Assembly: GCA_030142905.1 (NCBI GenBank)
Contig: JASJOG010000196.1
Span: 310,001-374,000 of the forward strand
DNA: 64,000 nt
Direction of reading: 5' to 3'
Source: Heliopora coerulea
Lineage: Eukaryota; Cnidaria; Anthozoa; Scleralcyonacea; Helioporidae
Below the pieces are notes generated by a model that worked only from the letters and a program-made list of their open reading frames with translations, had not been told where the DNA came from and ran no database searches. The first letter of the stretch is position 1. Each line of letters starts with the position of its first letter. A program made the translations under genes and the position numbers. This document shows, one piece after another, positions 46,903 through 58,391 of the stretch.

Positions 46903-48974
46903 ATGGTGCTTTATGGAGCTCTCTCGCATATCTTGTCTACCATGGTTTTCCTGCAAGGAATCATACTCTTTTCGGGTGTCGTTTGTGCGTTAGAAACGGA
47001 AGAAAGAGCAAATTTTACAGAGGACAATTCGAGAGAACCCGCTGAGACGAAACCAGAGATTTTGACACCAGAAGAGTTGAAACACTTTGGCCATTTAGGA
47101 AAACTAGGGGAGCAAGGAGAAATTTTACGGGGACAAATCGATGAATTGGAATTTTTCCCGAATGGAAAAGACTTCTATGAACATTTTGTTCGTAAAAGAA
47201 AACCCCTTGTTATGAAAGGAGTTGCAAAACAGTGGCCAGCATTTGAGCATTGGAAGAACGAATCTTATATGAGAGAGAGATACGGTGATGTGTTATTTGA
47301 AGTGGACTTCACAAAGACGTACGAACAGAAGTTTCCTATTAAAAAGACCTTGAAATTGAATGAGTTTTTTGATATTTATAAAACACAGGAAGTTTATTTA
47401 GACAGTGCTTTCCCACAAAGCAACCTGACCAAAGAAATACCAGTCCCATACTGCTTACAATGTGAAGAGCTGTCCTCAAAGATTGCCAGTATTCACCTGC
47501 TGTATAGCAGTGGGGAGACCAGCTATGTGCTTCACCAAGATGGATATGAAAATCTTTTGACTGTGCTATCAGGGACCAAAGTTCTGCTAGTTACAAATTC
47601 ATCGTACAGCTCTAGGCTTCATTCTGATGAGTTTTTGACTGTTCCAGGGTTATCGCCCATTGATCCTGAAAAGGTTGACCTAAAGAAGTACCCAAGGATT
47701 GCTGGAGTACCATTTCATGAGGTATGATAGAGGAAGTGGGGAGGTAGTGTTGTTGGAGGGTTAGGAGTAAAACATTGGGTTGGGATGAAGAAGTGTGTAT
47801 CACCCAGCAGCAGGTGCAAATAAACCTGGGGTAGCAGTTAAAAATATGGTAAATAACAAGCGTCTCTGTATTGTATGATATTGTTTACTAGTTAACAAAA
47901 TATATTATAGACAATAAATGAAAGCTTGTCTGGCAAAAATCCTTAGAAAACATTAGCAGATAGAATCTATAACCTGATTACTGCTGACATAGAACATTAA
48001 AGGATTAACTTATTCAATCATAACATGTTTAGATGACAAGTGGATTAACTCATTGAGAGGCAAGACTAGCCCTCTTGATGAGTAAAATTATCTGACATTA
48101 GCCAGAGTGAAATTATAGAGTGTGCCCTTGCCTCTTGATGGGTTACTATTGGTGTTTCCACTCAAGCAAGTGTATGAAACTAGAAGGCTTTGACTTTTAT
48201 TGTTGTAAGTCTTGGATGGCTCTTACTGAAGACTTTCATGTGAGGCCATGCCATATTTCAAAAATCTCTAACAGGTTCTACTATTTTTCAATGCAGTCAA
48301 ATATTACTATTTCAGTTGGACCACACCATCATTATTCATGTGCTTTGGTTGTATTTATCAGTGCTGATGCACTACGTGACCATCATGGTGTTGTCATTAC
48401 GTGACAACTAATTTGACAAACTACTCTAGTCTAACGTGTAATGCATTTGCTTCAGGTACATTATAATTCTATAACTGCACTTTTACCTGCTCTAGGTGGT
48501 ATTAGAAGCAGGCGATGTTCTTTATAACCCACAGCTTTGGTGGCATCAAGTGAGGTCTTATAACTCTCCAAATATTGGAATCAGCTTATGGTTTTCACAG
48601 TTTAAAGTAAAACTTGACGAAGAAGATGATACACCTGATTTGGTAAGTAAGAATTAACATTAGCTGGTTTTTTAGAGCTGAACTATGCCCCACAAGTTTT
48701 GGAGTATAAACTATTAAGTAAGTGTTTAGTGTATTTTACAATACTACGGTTAAATTGTTTTGGTTATTCATCTTGCAGAAAATTGAGGAAGTTGCTAAAC
48801 ATGGTGAATTATTTGAGGAGGCTGTAGAAACATTTCCTAAAACAATTGCATGCCGTAATCAGAACCAGCCTTTAGGATCATTCTACTGGCCATCCAGTAG
48901 TGAATGGAACACACCATCTCTAGACAAATATAAAATGGGCATGAGAAAATTGAAACTGCCATCTGGATATGAAA
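46903..48974 (+). CDS. Fusion gene, module 1: signal peptide and JmjC/cupin oxygenase
   Basis: The start ATG at 46903 opens a 273-codon exon. The hydrophobic core (ILSTMVFLQGIILFSGVVC) is followed by acidic sequence with an Asn-Phe-Thr glycosylation sequon. The oxygenase starts near EFFPNGKDFYEHFVRKRKP and VMKGVAKQWPAFEHW, typical of cupin-like JmjC proteins. The iron ligands are His211 and Asp213 in LHQDGYENLL and His290 in GDVLYNPQLWWHQV. Lys226 in SGTKVLLV is the probable 2-oxoglutarate contact. Family members hydroxylate protein or RNA side chains. A further exon (48779-48974) ends at RKLKLPSGYE, the link to the reductase. Confidence 0.85.
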
Positions 48975-51900
48975 GTAAGTTGTCCATTGTGTGAACTGGT
49001 TGCCCATCATTGTGTTTTGACTGAAAGTGGTTACACCAAGAAAAGGAATTAAGATTCTTTTTGACAGTATAAAGTAAATGGTTTGAACCCAGGAAAATCA
49101 GCATGTATTGTTTAACAATAACATATTCAATTCTAGTTCCACTGTTAGGATTTGGAACTGGATTTCTCACGAACAGTGCAAGAATTTCTACATTAACAGC
49201 TCTGAACACTGGCTACAGGTATGTCAGCTGGCAACAGGAGCCATTACTCAGTATTGTTTGTTAACTTTACAAACTGCTGGAACACACTCATGTGTATGAT
49301 CGGGGCTTTAATCTGGGGCTACTATGCTCTGTTACAACTTGGACCAAAAACTGAAGACAGAAAGAGTGGAAATGGCATCCTTCACCAAAATTTGGTAACC
49401 AGGTTGGTATTGCCGTCAACCCAGTCATCACACCGAAATGAGGATGGTGGGTTGGGGGGAAGGGCAAGCCAACTTTGTGCCTGTCCTCTGATCCTTGGTT
49501 CTCTGTTTTGGGCAACCTGCATTTGTAGTGGATTCAATACATCATGAATTAATTGTATGGCAAAGATGTACAGTAGTCCACATATTGTACTCACAAGTTG
49601 TTTACTCAGAAGTTATTGAGCTCCTGAATGAAGGTTTAGATCTCCCAGGGGCTCAGAAGACTTTTTTTTCATAAATTTCTTCACAGCATGTGCAATAAAA
49701 AATGACATGGTCACATTTATTGTTTTTGTTGTGTTCTAGACTTATTGACACAGCTGTGGCTTACAAGAATGAAGAAGCCATTGGTGAAGCCATCATACTC
49801 AGTGGAGTTCCGAGGGATGAGGTTTTTATTGTGGATAAAATTCACCCTCAAGATATCTACATTGAAGGAGCCACCATTAAAGCTGTGGATCAGTCCCTTG
49901 AAAAGCTCAAGGTGAGGTGAAGAGAAGGAGGAGAAGGAAACAGATGAGGGTTAGCAGGAGAATGAGTTGGAGGGAGGGGAGGACATTGAATGTGAGCAGG
50001 AGCATAAGGTGAGCAGAAGGATGAGCAGGGTAAACAAGAGGATGAGCCAGGTAAGCAAGAGAATGAGCAGGGTAAACAAGAGGATGAGGCAGGGTAAGCA
50101 GGAGGATAATCAGGGTAAACAAGAGGATGAGCTGGATAAACAGGAGGATTAGCAGGGTAAGCAGGAGAATGAATAGGGTAAGCAGGAGGATGAGCAGGGT
50201 AGGCAAAAGGATGAACAGGGTAAGCAGGAGGATGAGCAATGTAAGCAGGAGGATGAACAGGGAAGCAGGGTAAGCAGGAAGATGAGCAAGGAATGTAGGA
50301 GGATGAACAGGGTAAGCAGGAGGATGAGCAATGTAAGCAGGAGGATGAACAGGGAATCAGGGTAAGCAGGAGGATGAACAGGGTAAGCAGGAGGATGAGC
50401 AGGGTAAGCAGGAGGATGAACAGGGTAAGCAGGAGGATGAGCAGGGTAAGCAGGAGGATGAACAGGGTAAGCAGGAGGATGAGCAGGGTAAGCAGGAGGA
50501 TGAACAGGGTAAGCAGGAGGATGAACAGGGTAAGCAGGAGGATGAGCAGGGTAAGCAGGAGGATGAACAGGGTAAGCAGGAGGATGAGCAGGGTAAGCAG
50601 GAGGATGAACTGGGTAAGCAGGAGGATGAGCAGGATAAGTCAGAGGATGAGCCAGGTAAGCAGGAGGATGAGCAGGTGTAAGCAGGAGGATGAGCGGGGT
50701 AAGCAGGAGGATGAGCGGGGTAAGCAGGAGGATGAGCGGGGTAAGCAGGAGGATGAACAGGGTAAGAAGGAGGATGAGGGTAAGCAGGAAGGTGTGCAGG
50801 ATAAACAGGAGGATCAGCAACATGAACAGCATGAGCAGGAGGATGAGAACCAGGCTGGGGTAAATACTGATTTAACAATGTTTGTGTAGTGTTATTGTGA
50901 GTTGTTGACATTGTTTTTAGGTTGACTACATTGATGTAATGATGCTTCATGCTAAGGACTGTGAAGAAGATGGTGGTCGACTAAGTTGTGATAAAGGTAC
51001 TTCCACAAGAACGTGGGAAGATGCATGGAAAGAGCTGGAAACAACTGTAGTACAAGGTAGTACTCGTTATATCATATAACATTTTACCACATCAAATCAT
51101 ATCATATATATAAGCATGTACATATATATCATATATATATATATATATATATCATATATACATATCATATCATATCGTATCGTATCATATTGTATCTGTG
51201 TGTATCATATATCATATCATACATACATATCATACAGATATATCATGTACTGTGTATTATATATCATATAATGTATATCAAATAGCATAATACATACACG
51301 TATGAATGTTGCATATCATGTTCTACTTTTATCTTCTATCATGTAAGCCAATAGACCTTTTTTATAATGGTAGCCTGCTTAAATTTTCTTTTTTATGCAT
51401 CTTAAAAAGTCTTACTAATCTCATTTGGGAGCCAAGATTCTTTTGAATTACAAACACTAGAATGAGGCCATTAAGACTAATATATGAAAGTGGTCAATGG
51501 TTTTGTTGTGGCTGGCCATTATTCAAACAGTTGTATCATCTACAACATTTTGGATTATTGTAGGTAAAGTACGAAGCATTGGAGTGAGTAATTTTGAAGT
51601 TAGTGATCTTGAACGACTGATGGAAATTGCGGAGATCAAACCTTCGTTGGTTCAGAACCTGTTTGATCCGTTTATTCAAGACATGGAAGTACGAGAGTTT
51701 TGCCAGACGAACAACATCGTTTATATGGGTTACAGGTAATTAATTACAATTTATAAGTTTTGATGATTAACACCACAGTTTTGATTGAAAACTTTATTTG
51801 CAACATGTTTCAGGCAATTTACAGTAAGTTCGTTATAATGACAGTTGAATGATATTTGATGGCACTAAATTGGTTTGCGTCAGCTACAGCGCAATGTACT

Positions 51901-54900
51901 TCGAATTAATAAGGATTAAAATTACAGCAGTGGAAAGTTAGACGTAGATCATAATTCGTATGAGATAATGGTAATTTGTTAAGAGAGATTATAAAGATAA
52001 GTTTAAGATAACATAATACTGTTGTTTGTTGAGTTCTGGTTTGTTATGTAGAATGTAGTATCCTTCTTTTAATTTAAGTTGGTATTTGGTTGAGGAAGTG
52101 TCCAGAATTTACTGTAAATTGCCTGATGAAGAATAAGCACATTCCGAAACATCTCGCAAATAAAGTTTTCAATCAAAACTGTGGTGTTAATTATCAAAAT
52201 ATTATGCCAATTCATATTAAAAAAAAAAAAGTTCGTAAGTTACAGTTAACAGTAATCATATTAAAGGTACCTGCCACAGTTGCTGCATTCAAGGTAGACC
52301 ATAAAACGATTACGTAATCTGATTTTGATAAAATCCTGCAGAAGTCAGCATGTTACCATGAGGGTGATTCTGAAATAGGATCGAAGCACTGCACATCCTC
52401 ACGGATATACATTAAATTACCGCGAGAATCTCTCGTACACTTCTAATGCATAACACGAGCGCACTGTTCCCAGTTGACTCGATAGCTCAACTGGTAGAAA
52501 AGCGGTCCGGTATCCCGAAGATGTGATTTCGAATCCTGCTCAAATCTACTCACTTTCTCGAGTTCATTTTATTTAAAGTGGTGTTGGTGGCACGGTGGTA
52601 CTGCATGTGTCCCTCCTCCACTGTGACTAGGGTTCGATTCCAGCTCCGTGCAGTTATCTGATTAAAGTTACATTGGTCACATGTGAGAAGAGTGTTGTCC
52701 AGTTTGTTTCTACCAAGCATCACAGGTTTTCTCCGGATACTCAGGTTTCCTCCTGTAGTAACACTGGACCCATGAGGGGTGGCCCTCACTGAACCTCTAG
52801 GGAGAACAGCTCAGCTAACCGATAGGGTTGTCCAGTACAAATGAAGACACTTTACCTTTATCAGTTTTGGTTAATCGTGAAATATTATTTGGACAGACCC
52901 TGTAAACAATTTAAGCAATGTCGTAAGGAGTGTTGACGACATGCAAAAAGCCGGAATAGGTGGAGGAACGCTTCCAACGAAGGTTCGTCGTTCGACTACT
53001 AATCTGTCACTTTCTTTACTCAGCACCCTTGGCCGTTCGTGGGAAGACATTGGTTTTGATCACAATCCTGTCTCAAATAACTCTGTGCTCTTACGAATTG
53101 CTGCCAAGTACGATGCCTCCGTGTTTCAAGTCGTCTTGCGCTGGGCGATATGGGAAAATGTTGTCACCATTCCAAGATCTAGTGATCCTAAGCACATCGC
53201 TTTGAACTTCGCGTCGCAGTTTGTGCCACTGAATGAACAAGATATTGAGTTCATTCGTGGTCTTCAAGGGCTGATTGCTGAGGATGAAATTACTGAGGCC
53301 ATCGAGAAATCAGTAAGTTCAGAACGTTTAACAGAATGAAACTGAAATAGAATTTCTCTCAACGCTCCATCTCACTCCCTATCTATGTTCCCGCCTAAAC
53401 ACTTCCATCTCACCACTACACCTACCCTCCCATCTCAACAATCTCAACTCCATACTTTAACGTCCACTCGCCACCCCTACACTCCCACCTTTATAATCTA
53501 CGTTCTACACTCCCACCTGTACACTCCCACCTGTACACTCCTACCTCCACACTTCTATAGTCTACACTCTACACTCCCACCTCCACACTTCCACCTCCAC
53601 ACTCCCACCTCTACACTTCTATAGTCTACACTTCCACCTCCACACTCCCACCTCCACACTCCTACCCCCACACTCCTACCCCCACACTCCCACCTCCACA
53701 TCCCCACCTCTACACTCTCCTACGCTCCTCTTCTTTACTCGCACCTCCACATTTGACCTTTGCACACTACAGCTAATCAGTTTACACCTTTTAAAATTCC
53801 TTGTATTGTTACTTATGACATGGAGAACCACGAGATTACAAACTCTTTCACTGTCATGTGTTGCACGTTGAAAATAAGTTGATTATTATGACCAATACCG
53901 TTGTTTTTGTTGTTGTTGTTGTTATAACAACACGGTAATCTATTATTGATGTAGTTTTACCTCCTTTTTCCAAATTCTGAATCTTCAGAAACAGTCGGCT
54001 TGACCGTGGAGCTGGACCAGTATATGTCATGTTACATGATTGTCTCCTTTCTGTCGTAATGAGAGAGAACTGGTCGTTCTCTGCTTATGTAATTACCCGT
54101 GCCTAAATACGAAAACTTGCCCGTCGCATTGAGGTGAATTTGGATGCATAATTTTAGTATCTCTCTTGAATTTTAGTATCCAGCTGAGAAGAGCGCGTCA
54201 GACGATAAGGCCAACATTATTGAAAATCCGAGAATTGTTGTTGAGCGCGAGGTCACTCCTGAACATATCGCTCTTTATTTTGGCTCCGATGATCACTGGA
54301 TCTACGCTTTGGATGGAGCCAACGGTCAGTTGCTATGGAAACACCAAACTGCTGACGAAACTGGCTCAGTATGTATGACGAGTAACGATGGGTCAGCGGT
54401 CTACTGCGGAGCAGATGATAACTACATGCGCGCCTTCCACACGAATAATGGATCCCTTATATGGAAATTCAAAGCAGGCGGGTCAGTGACATCATCAGTG
54501 AGAGTGAGCGACTCTGGAGATTTGTTGTTTGGTAGCCTTGACAACTATTTTTACTGCGTCAGCTCTGCAGGTACATTACGTTGGAAACAGGATATTGGGC
54601 ACCCTGTGTGGGCCACGCCTGCATTTGTTGGTGGAGGAAGACTGGTCTTCGTTGGAGGACTGTCCGATAAGTCTGGCACTGGCAGCGTGTTTGGGTTACA
54701 CGGGGAGACTGGGGCTGTAATCTGGTCAGCTGTGATTGGTGGAATTTTTGGATCCCCAGCTGTAGACGAGAAGCGGAGTATTGTAGTGTTTTGTACTGTG
54801 GAGTCGACGTGTTATGGAATGAGCGTGGATAATGGGGAACAATTATGGAAAATAGAGGTACAGTCGGAGGTCTATGCGTCCCCAACTATCCAAAGACAGT

Positions 54901-55786
54901 CGGGATTGGTATTCATAACTTGTCTTGAGGGAACGTTGTATGCTGTTCACATAGAGAACGGAGTGACAGAGTGGAAGAAATCAGGTAATTCTGCTTTGTG
55001 TTTGTCTTCTTCTGAGAACAAGTCTCAACCGAATTTGCCCTTACCAAAACGAATAGGGGCTAGGGATGAACTAGTACCGCTAGTGTTCTTGGGATCGTTT
55101 AGAAGATGTAGTACGATCCCATGAAGGCTAGCGATACTAGTTCATCTCCAGCCCTCCACTCGTTTTGGTAAGGGCGAATCACCCATTAAGTTAAGCCATT
55201 TATTGACAAATGGGGCGATACCAATCCCTTCAGTGGGCATTCAGAAAACGTTGGGGGGCGACGGGAGCTGGGCAGCTGAGTGGGGGGGCGTTCATCAGTC
55301 ATTAATCACCTCGGCATTTTAGGTTCCCAGTAGTAATTTAGTGTGAAAATCTCACTGACTAACCTAGCAAATGAGGGCGATTTCAGAACCCCGCCAGAAA
55401 AAACATATTTACTTTTCTTCTTTTTTTTTACATTTGCGTCTTTTTGAACAGTATTCATTCCTGAGATAAGATCCACCCCCCTGGTTTTGGACGATGGTCG
55501 AATGTTTCTCGCCTCCGGAGGGGGTATGGTCCTTTCCCTAAACTCTTCAAATGGTGACGTAATCTGGTCGAAAAAAGTCGATGACATAGAAATCTTTTCA
55601 TCGCCAAAGATTGCAACAAATAATATGCTGTACGTGGGATGCGTTGCAGGACCTATGGTGGCTTTGAATGCCACAACCGGGGGGATTATATGGAAGTTTA
55701 ATACGGAAGGTGCGATCGTGGCCACGGTGCGCATTAGCAGCAACCACGTGATGTATACAGCCCCCCGGCAACAATTTAATGAATAA
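46903..55786 (+). CDS. Secretory JmjC/cupin - aldo-keto reductase - PQQ propeller fusion protein
   Basis: Ten exons: 46903-47721, 48496-48642, 48779-48974, 49137-49218, 49740-49911, 50921-51056, 51564-51735, 53024-53312, 54177-54984, 55452-55786, with a compatible phase at each junction; 1051 residues. Residues about 8-28 are a hydrophobic signal peptide or anchor. About 60-385 is a JmjC/cupin oxygenase (His211, Asp213, His290). About 388-671 is an aldo-keto reductase with Asp418, Tyr423, Lys448 and His482. About 690-1051 is a PQQ-type beta-propeller with Trp-containing repeats. The module joins are within exons or at clean splices, and no start codon or promoter signal separates them; the propeller exon is preceded by an in-frame TAG in its intron and so needs the upstream exon. 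Likely lumenal or extracellular. No named family with this architecture is recognised. Separate genes mis-joined by me is the main alternative. Confidence 0.82.
49137..53312 (+). CDS. Fusion gene, module 2: aldo-keto reductase domain
   Basis: Exons 4-8. The barrel begins IPLLGFGTGF, directly spliced in phase 1 from the preceding oxygenase exon. The catalytic four are Asp418 and Tyr423 (LIDTAVAYKNE), Lys448 (IVDKIHP) and His482 (DVMMLHAKDC). KVRSIGVSNFEVSDLERL is the family signature. PSLVQNLFDPF, NNIVYMGYSTLGRSW and VVLRWAIWENVVTIPRSSDP match the later strands and the NADPH 2'-phosphate-binding segment. The FGTG opening, where many relatives have GLGT, is a mild variant. Family enzymes reduce carbonyls with NADPH. 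The last exon ends EAIEKS in phase 0. Confidence 0.87.
50000..50850. repeat. 21-bp intronic minisatellite, about 40 copies
   Basis: Units of GTAAGCAGGAGGATGAGCAGG, often alternating with an AACAGG ending, fill most of the intron between reductase exons five and six. Copies are most uniform at 50360-50620 and more diverged at both ends. Because the unit is a multiple of three, two plus and all three minus frames stay open for long distances; these are not genes. Confidence 0.96.
51080..51300. repeat. ATCATAT / TA-rich repeat
   Basis: Irregular ATCATATC, ATATATAT and TCGTATCG tracts in the reductase intron six. Confidence 0.8.
51756..52200. mobile_element. Non-autonomous transposon with about 75-bp inverted ends
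   Basis: Left TTAACACCACAGTTTTGATT, GAAAACTTTATTTGCAACAT and CAGGCAATTTACAGTAA are inverted at the right as TTACTGTAAATTGCCTGATG, AAATAAAGTTTTCAATCAAA and ACTGTGGTGTTAA. The interior has no coding potential. It lies in the intron between reductase exons seven and eight. Confidence 0.88.
52478..52545 (+). repeat. tRNA-like SINE head
   Basis: GACTCGATAGCTCAACTGG (box A) and GATTTCGAATCCTGCTC (box-B-like GWTTCGAATCC) at tRNA spacing. Imperfect arms rule out a sound tRNA call. Confidence 0.6.
52575..52800 (+). repeat. tRNA-derived SINE with TTTTCTCCGGATACTC body
   Basis: GGCACGGTGGTACTGCATG and AGGGTTCGATTCCAGCTC form a tRNA-like head. The body has GTTTTCTCCGGATACTCAGG, TTTCCTCCTGTAGTAACACT and GAGGGGTGGCCCTCACTGAA, resembling SINE bodies seen in fish and marine invertebrates (from memory, not checked). 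Confidence 0.6.
53390..53740. repeat. CACTCCCACCTCCA minisatellite
   Basis: About 25 variants of ACACTCCCACCTCC/TACACTCCCACCTGT in the intron before the propeller exon. Confidence 0.88.
54177..55786 (+). CDS. Fusion gene, module 3: PQQ-type beta-propeller
   Basis: Two exons of 808 and 335 bases joined in phase 1. After an acidic linker (YPAEKSASDDKANIIENPR) there are about seven blade-like repeats, each with a signature like ALDGANGQLLWK, AFHTNNGSLIWKF, CVSSAGTLRWKQ, GLHGETGAVIW, GMSVDNGEQLWKIEV, AVHIENGVTEWK, SLNSSNGDVIW and ALNATTGGIIWKF. These (A/G)-x-(D/N)-x2-(T/N)-G-x2-(L/I)-W motifs are the tryptophan-docking repeats of PQQ-dependent dehydrogenase and related propellers. No clear PQQ or metal ligands could be assigned, so cofactor binding is unproven. 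The stop codon is at 55784-55786. Confidence 0.87.
55032..55182. mobile_element. Foldback element, copy 1
   Basis: AATTTGCCCTTACCAAAACG is inverted as CGTTTTGGTAAGGGCGAATC. Inner arms are GGGGCTAGGGATGAACTAGT and ACTAGTTCATCTCCAGCCC. It sits in the intron that splits the propeller. A relative is at 58213-58391. Confidence 0.88.
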
Positions 55787-58212
55787 ATTGTGAATTAAAT
55801 AAAAGTGTAAATTAATAGAGAACTGTAGGGAGACATCAATGAAGTTTGACGATCAGATAATGAGCAGATTGTTAACACGTTAATCCTTCCTTACACCTAA
55901 TTATTTCCAGTTATTGTTAATAGTTAGCATATACTCAAAACACCTGTATATATTCCTCGCTCTAAGGATGTCGCAAGACTAGCGACGAAACGTCAGTAAA
56001 ATTAATTTCTTTAGTATTTTACTTTGTTTTCAATTGTCAAAGGGATAAGGACTGCCCATATTTTGTTACCCGATTGACAGACAGAGCAAGGGTTTTCAAA
56101 AATTAGGGGTCACGACCTCTTCTCCGAAGTTACACCCCCCTGATCACTCATAGGTAAACCTGGTAATACTTCAATACTGATTACTTATTAACCGAGTGCG
56201 AGGTCTGTACGGGAAAGTATTTGCCTGAGGTTTTCGTACAAACCGAGCGACGAAGGAGCGAGGTCTGTGCGGAAAAAACCGAGGGCAAATTCTTTCCCGT
56301 ACAGACCGAACAAACGAGGTTAATAAGGAATTTATTATATGGCTTTTAGCACCTTTCTTCATCGCTTTTAACGAAGCTTTGTGTTCGTGAGTTAGCGGCT
56401 TAGGTTTACTTGCTTGTTTTTACCTATTTCTTCGTGGCTTTTTTCATCTGTTCATCTAGTTTTCTGCTTAAAATTATCGTTGAGAACATTTAACTTGTTT
56501 TTTCGTAGTTTGTTGAGTGTAAATCTTCTGTAAAACTTACCTGAATCTGACTTGTTTTCCTTCAAATCAACTCGTAAATTTTCCCGCCAAAACTAGCCGG
56601 TCTGTACTAAAAACTTATTGGACGGCTAGGCAGCCAATCAGCGTGCGTCATTTTGCGTACAGACCGGATAGCGAGTTCAGCCATATAATAATGTATCTAA
56701 TACCATTCTAGGTGCACTAACATACAGATTAATACCAGAGTTGTCATTATGAAGTAGTGGGTCGATGTGTTCTTCCAACTGAAGTCTTTGTGCATTTATT
56801 ATATCAAAATGTACTTCTGGTACCTCTGACATGGATCAGTTCACGTCCAGTCCCCCCCCCCCCCCCCACCTCTTGGGAGACTGCTGACCTAGTTGGGTCA
56901 TTCAAGTATAGCCCCCCTAAGTTACAACATAAATTGTGAAACCAAACCAAACAGATCACTAACTTTTCGGTGTAAACGGAACTTTTTATCTCCATGAATT
57001 TTTTCTTTATAAATTATAAATTATTATAAATTGTAAATTATAAATTTATAATTTTTTTCTTTATAAATTAATTAAGCCAAATGTGTCCGTTGGGAAATCA
57101 AACCAAATGAGCGGCCAGTAATCAGCGGAACTTTGTATCTGGATGAATTTTTCTTCTTTATCAATTTTCTGTAGCCATGATATTCCGAACCCCATGGATG
57201 TTATGCATTTGCGTAAGAATTTCTTGAGGTATATAAAACCTTGGCCGACCTTGTCTTCGAGACTGTTTGCTACCGTAAATATTTTTATAACATATTTATT
57301 CTGTCACTAAATATATTTCCATACAACATACATTTATAGGAGATGAACATATGTATTTATAACGTAATGTTGTCACATTTGATGCCTCTTAAAAGGCAAG
57401 AGCCAATTACGGGGGAGGGCTTGTTTAAGCGGGAAATTTAATTCGCGACGAGAAAACCAAAAGTAATATGGCCGGAAAACGTTAGGATGTGTTAACTGTT
57501 AACCTATTCGTCGCGCCAACTTTCTCAATTTTCTCCTGGAAGAATGGTTTCTGAGAGGCTAAGTTATATGCAACTTGAACGCAGCGTGTCTAGTGTTGCT
57601 GATAAAACGATATGAATGTTAATTCCCGAAATATGAAAATAGAAGCAATGTTGGAATTGAACACTAGCACTGTAACCGTAAGTACACTGTTAAAATATTT
57701 TCTCCAAATCGCATAAATATCTAAGTAGTGCATGCTTCAAATAGACTGTTTGCTGTTGAGATTGAGAAGTGTCAGTGATGATGAACGATAGTTTCCCGGC
57801 GTTTTCCCGCGCTTACTATTCACAAAAACATTCACAATACCAGAGCACGCTATTTCATAAACTTGTTCCAACGTAGAAAGGTTGTCACCTAAGTTAGACG
57901 TTTTCTGCGCCAGTTAAACAAGAGTCCGTTTATTATGGGCAGAAGCGGCAGCAAATTTTCAAACAAAGCCACAAAATAGTTGAATTGTGTGGCAGGTTTT
58001 TGCAGTAGCTGAGTCAAACTGTGGCAGCAAGGACAAACCTTTCAGCCACAGGATTGATTCAGTGGTGAAACAAAGTATTGGCATCCATCTTACCAAGTGA
58101 CATGAAAACAAATTTACCATTCATGTTTTAAAAATAGATTGTTTATCAAGTTATAAGTAGACCTCATTTTTATGTGTGCTATAATTCTATTTATAATTTA
58201 TCCCTACTTTTC

Positions 58213-58391
58213 AATTCACCCTTATCAAAACAAGTAGGAACTAGAGATGATTTAGTATTGCTTGCATTCTTGGGGTTGTTTGGAGGGACATTTGTAATAT
58301 AAAACAATTACAACTGTCTCTCCAGATGATCCCAAGAATGCAAGAAATTCTAGTTCATCCCTGGCCCTCCACTCATTTCGGTAAGGGCAAA
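58213..58391. mobile_element. Foldback element, copy 2
   Basis: ATTCACCCTTATCAAAACAA at the left and TTTCGGTAAGGGCAAATGG at the right. Inner ACTAGAGATGATTTAGTATT/ATTCTAGTTCATCCCTGGCC pair. Same family as 55032-55182 but more diverged. Confidence 0.8.

Noticed and set aside
50149..50950. Long open frames on both strands (up to about 227 codons)
   Set aside because: They are translations of the 21-bp minisatellite, whose period is a multiple of three; composition is purely repetitive.
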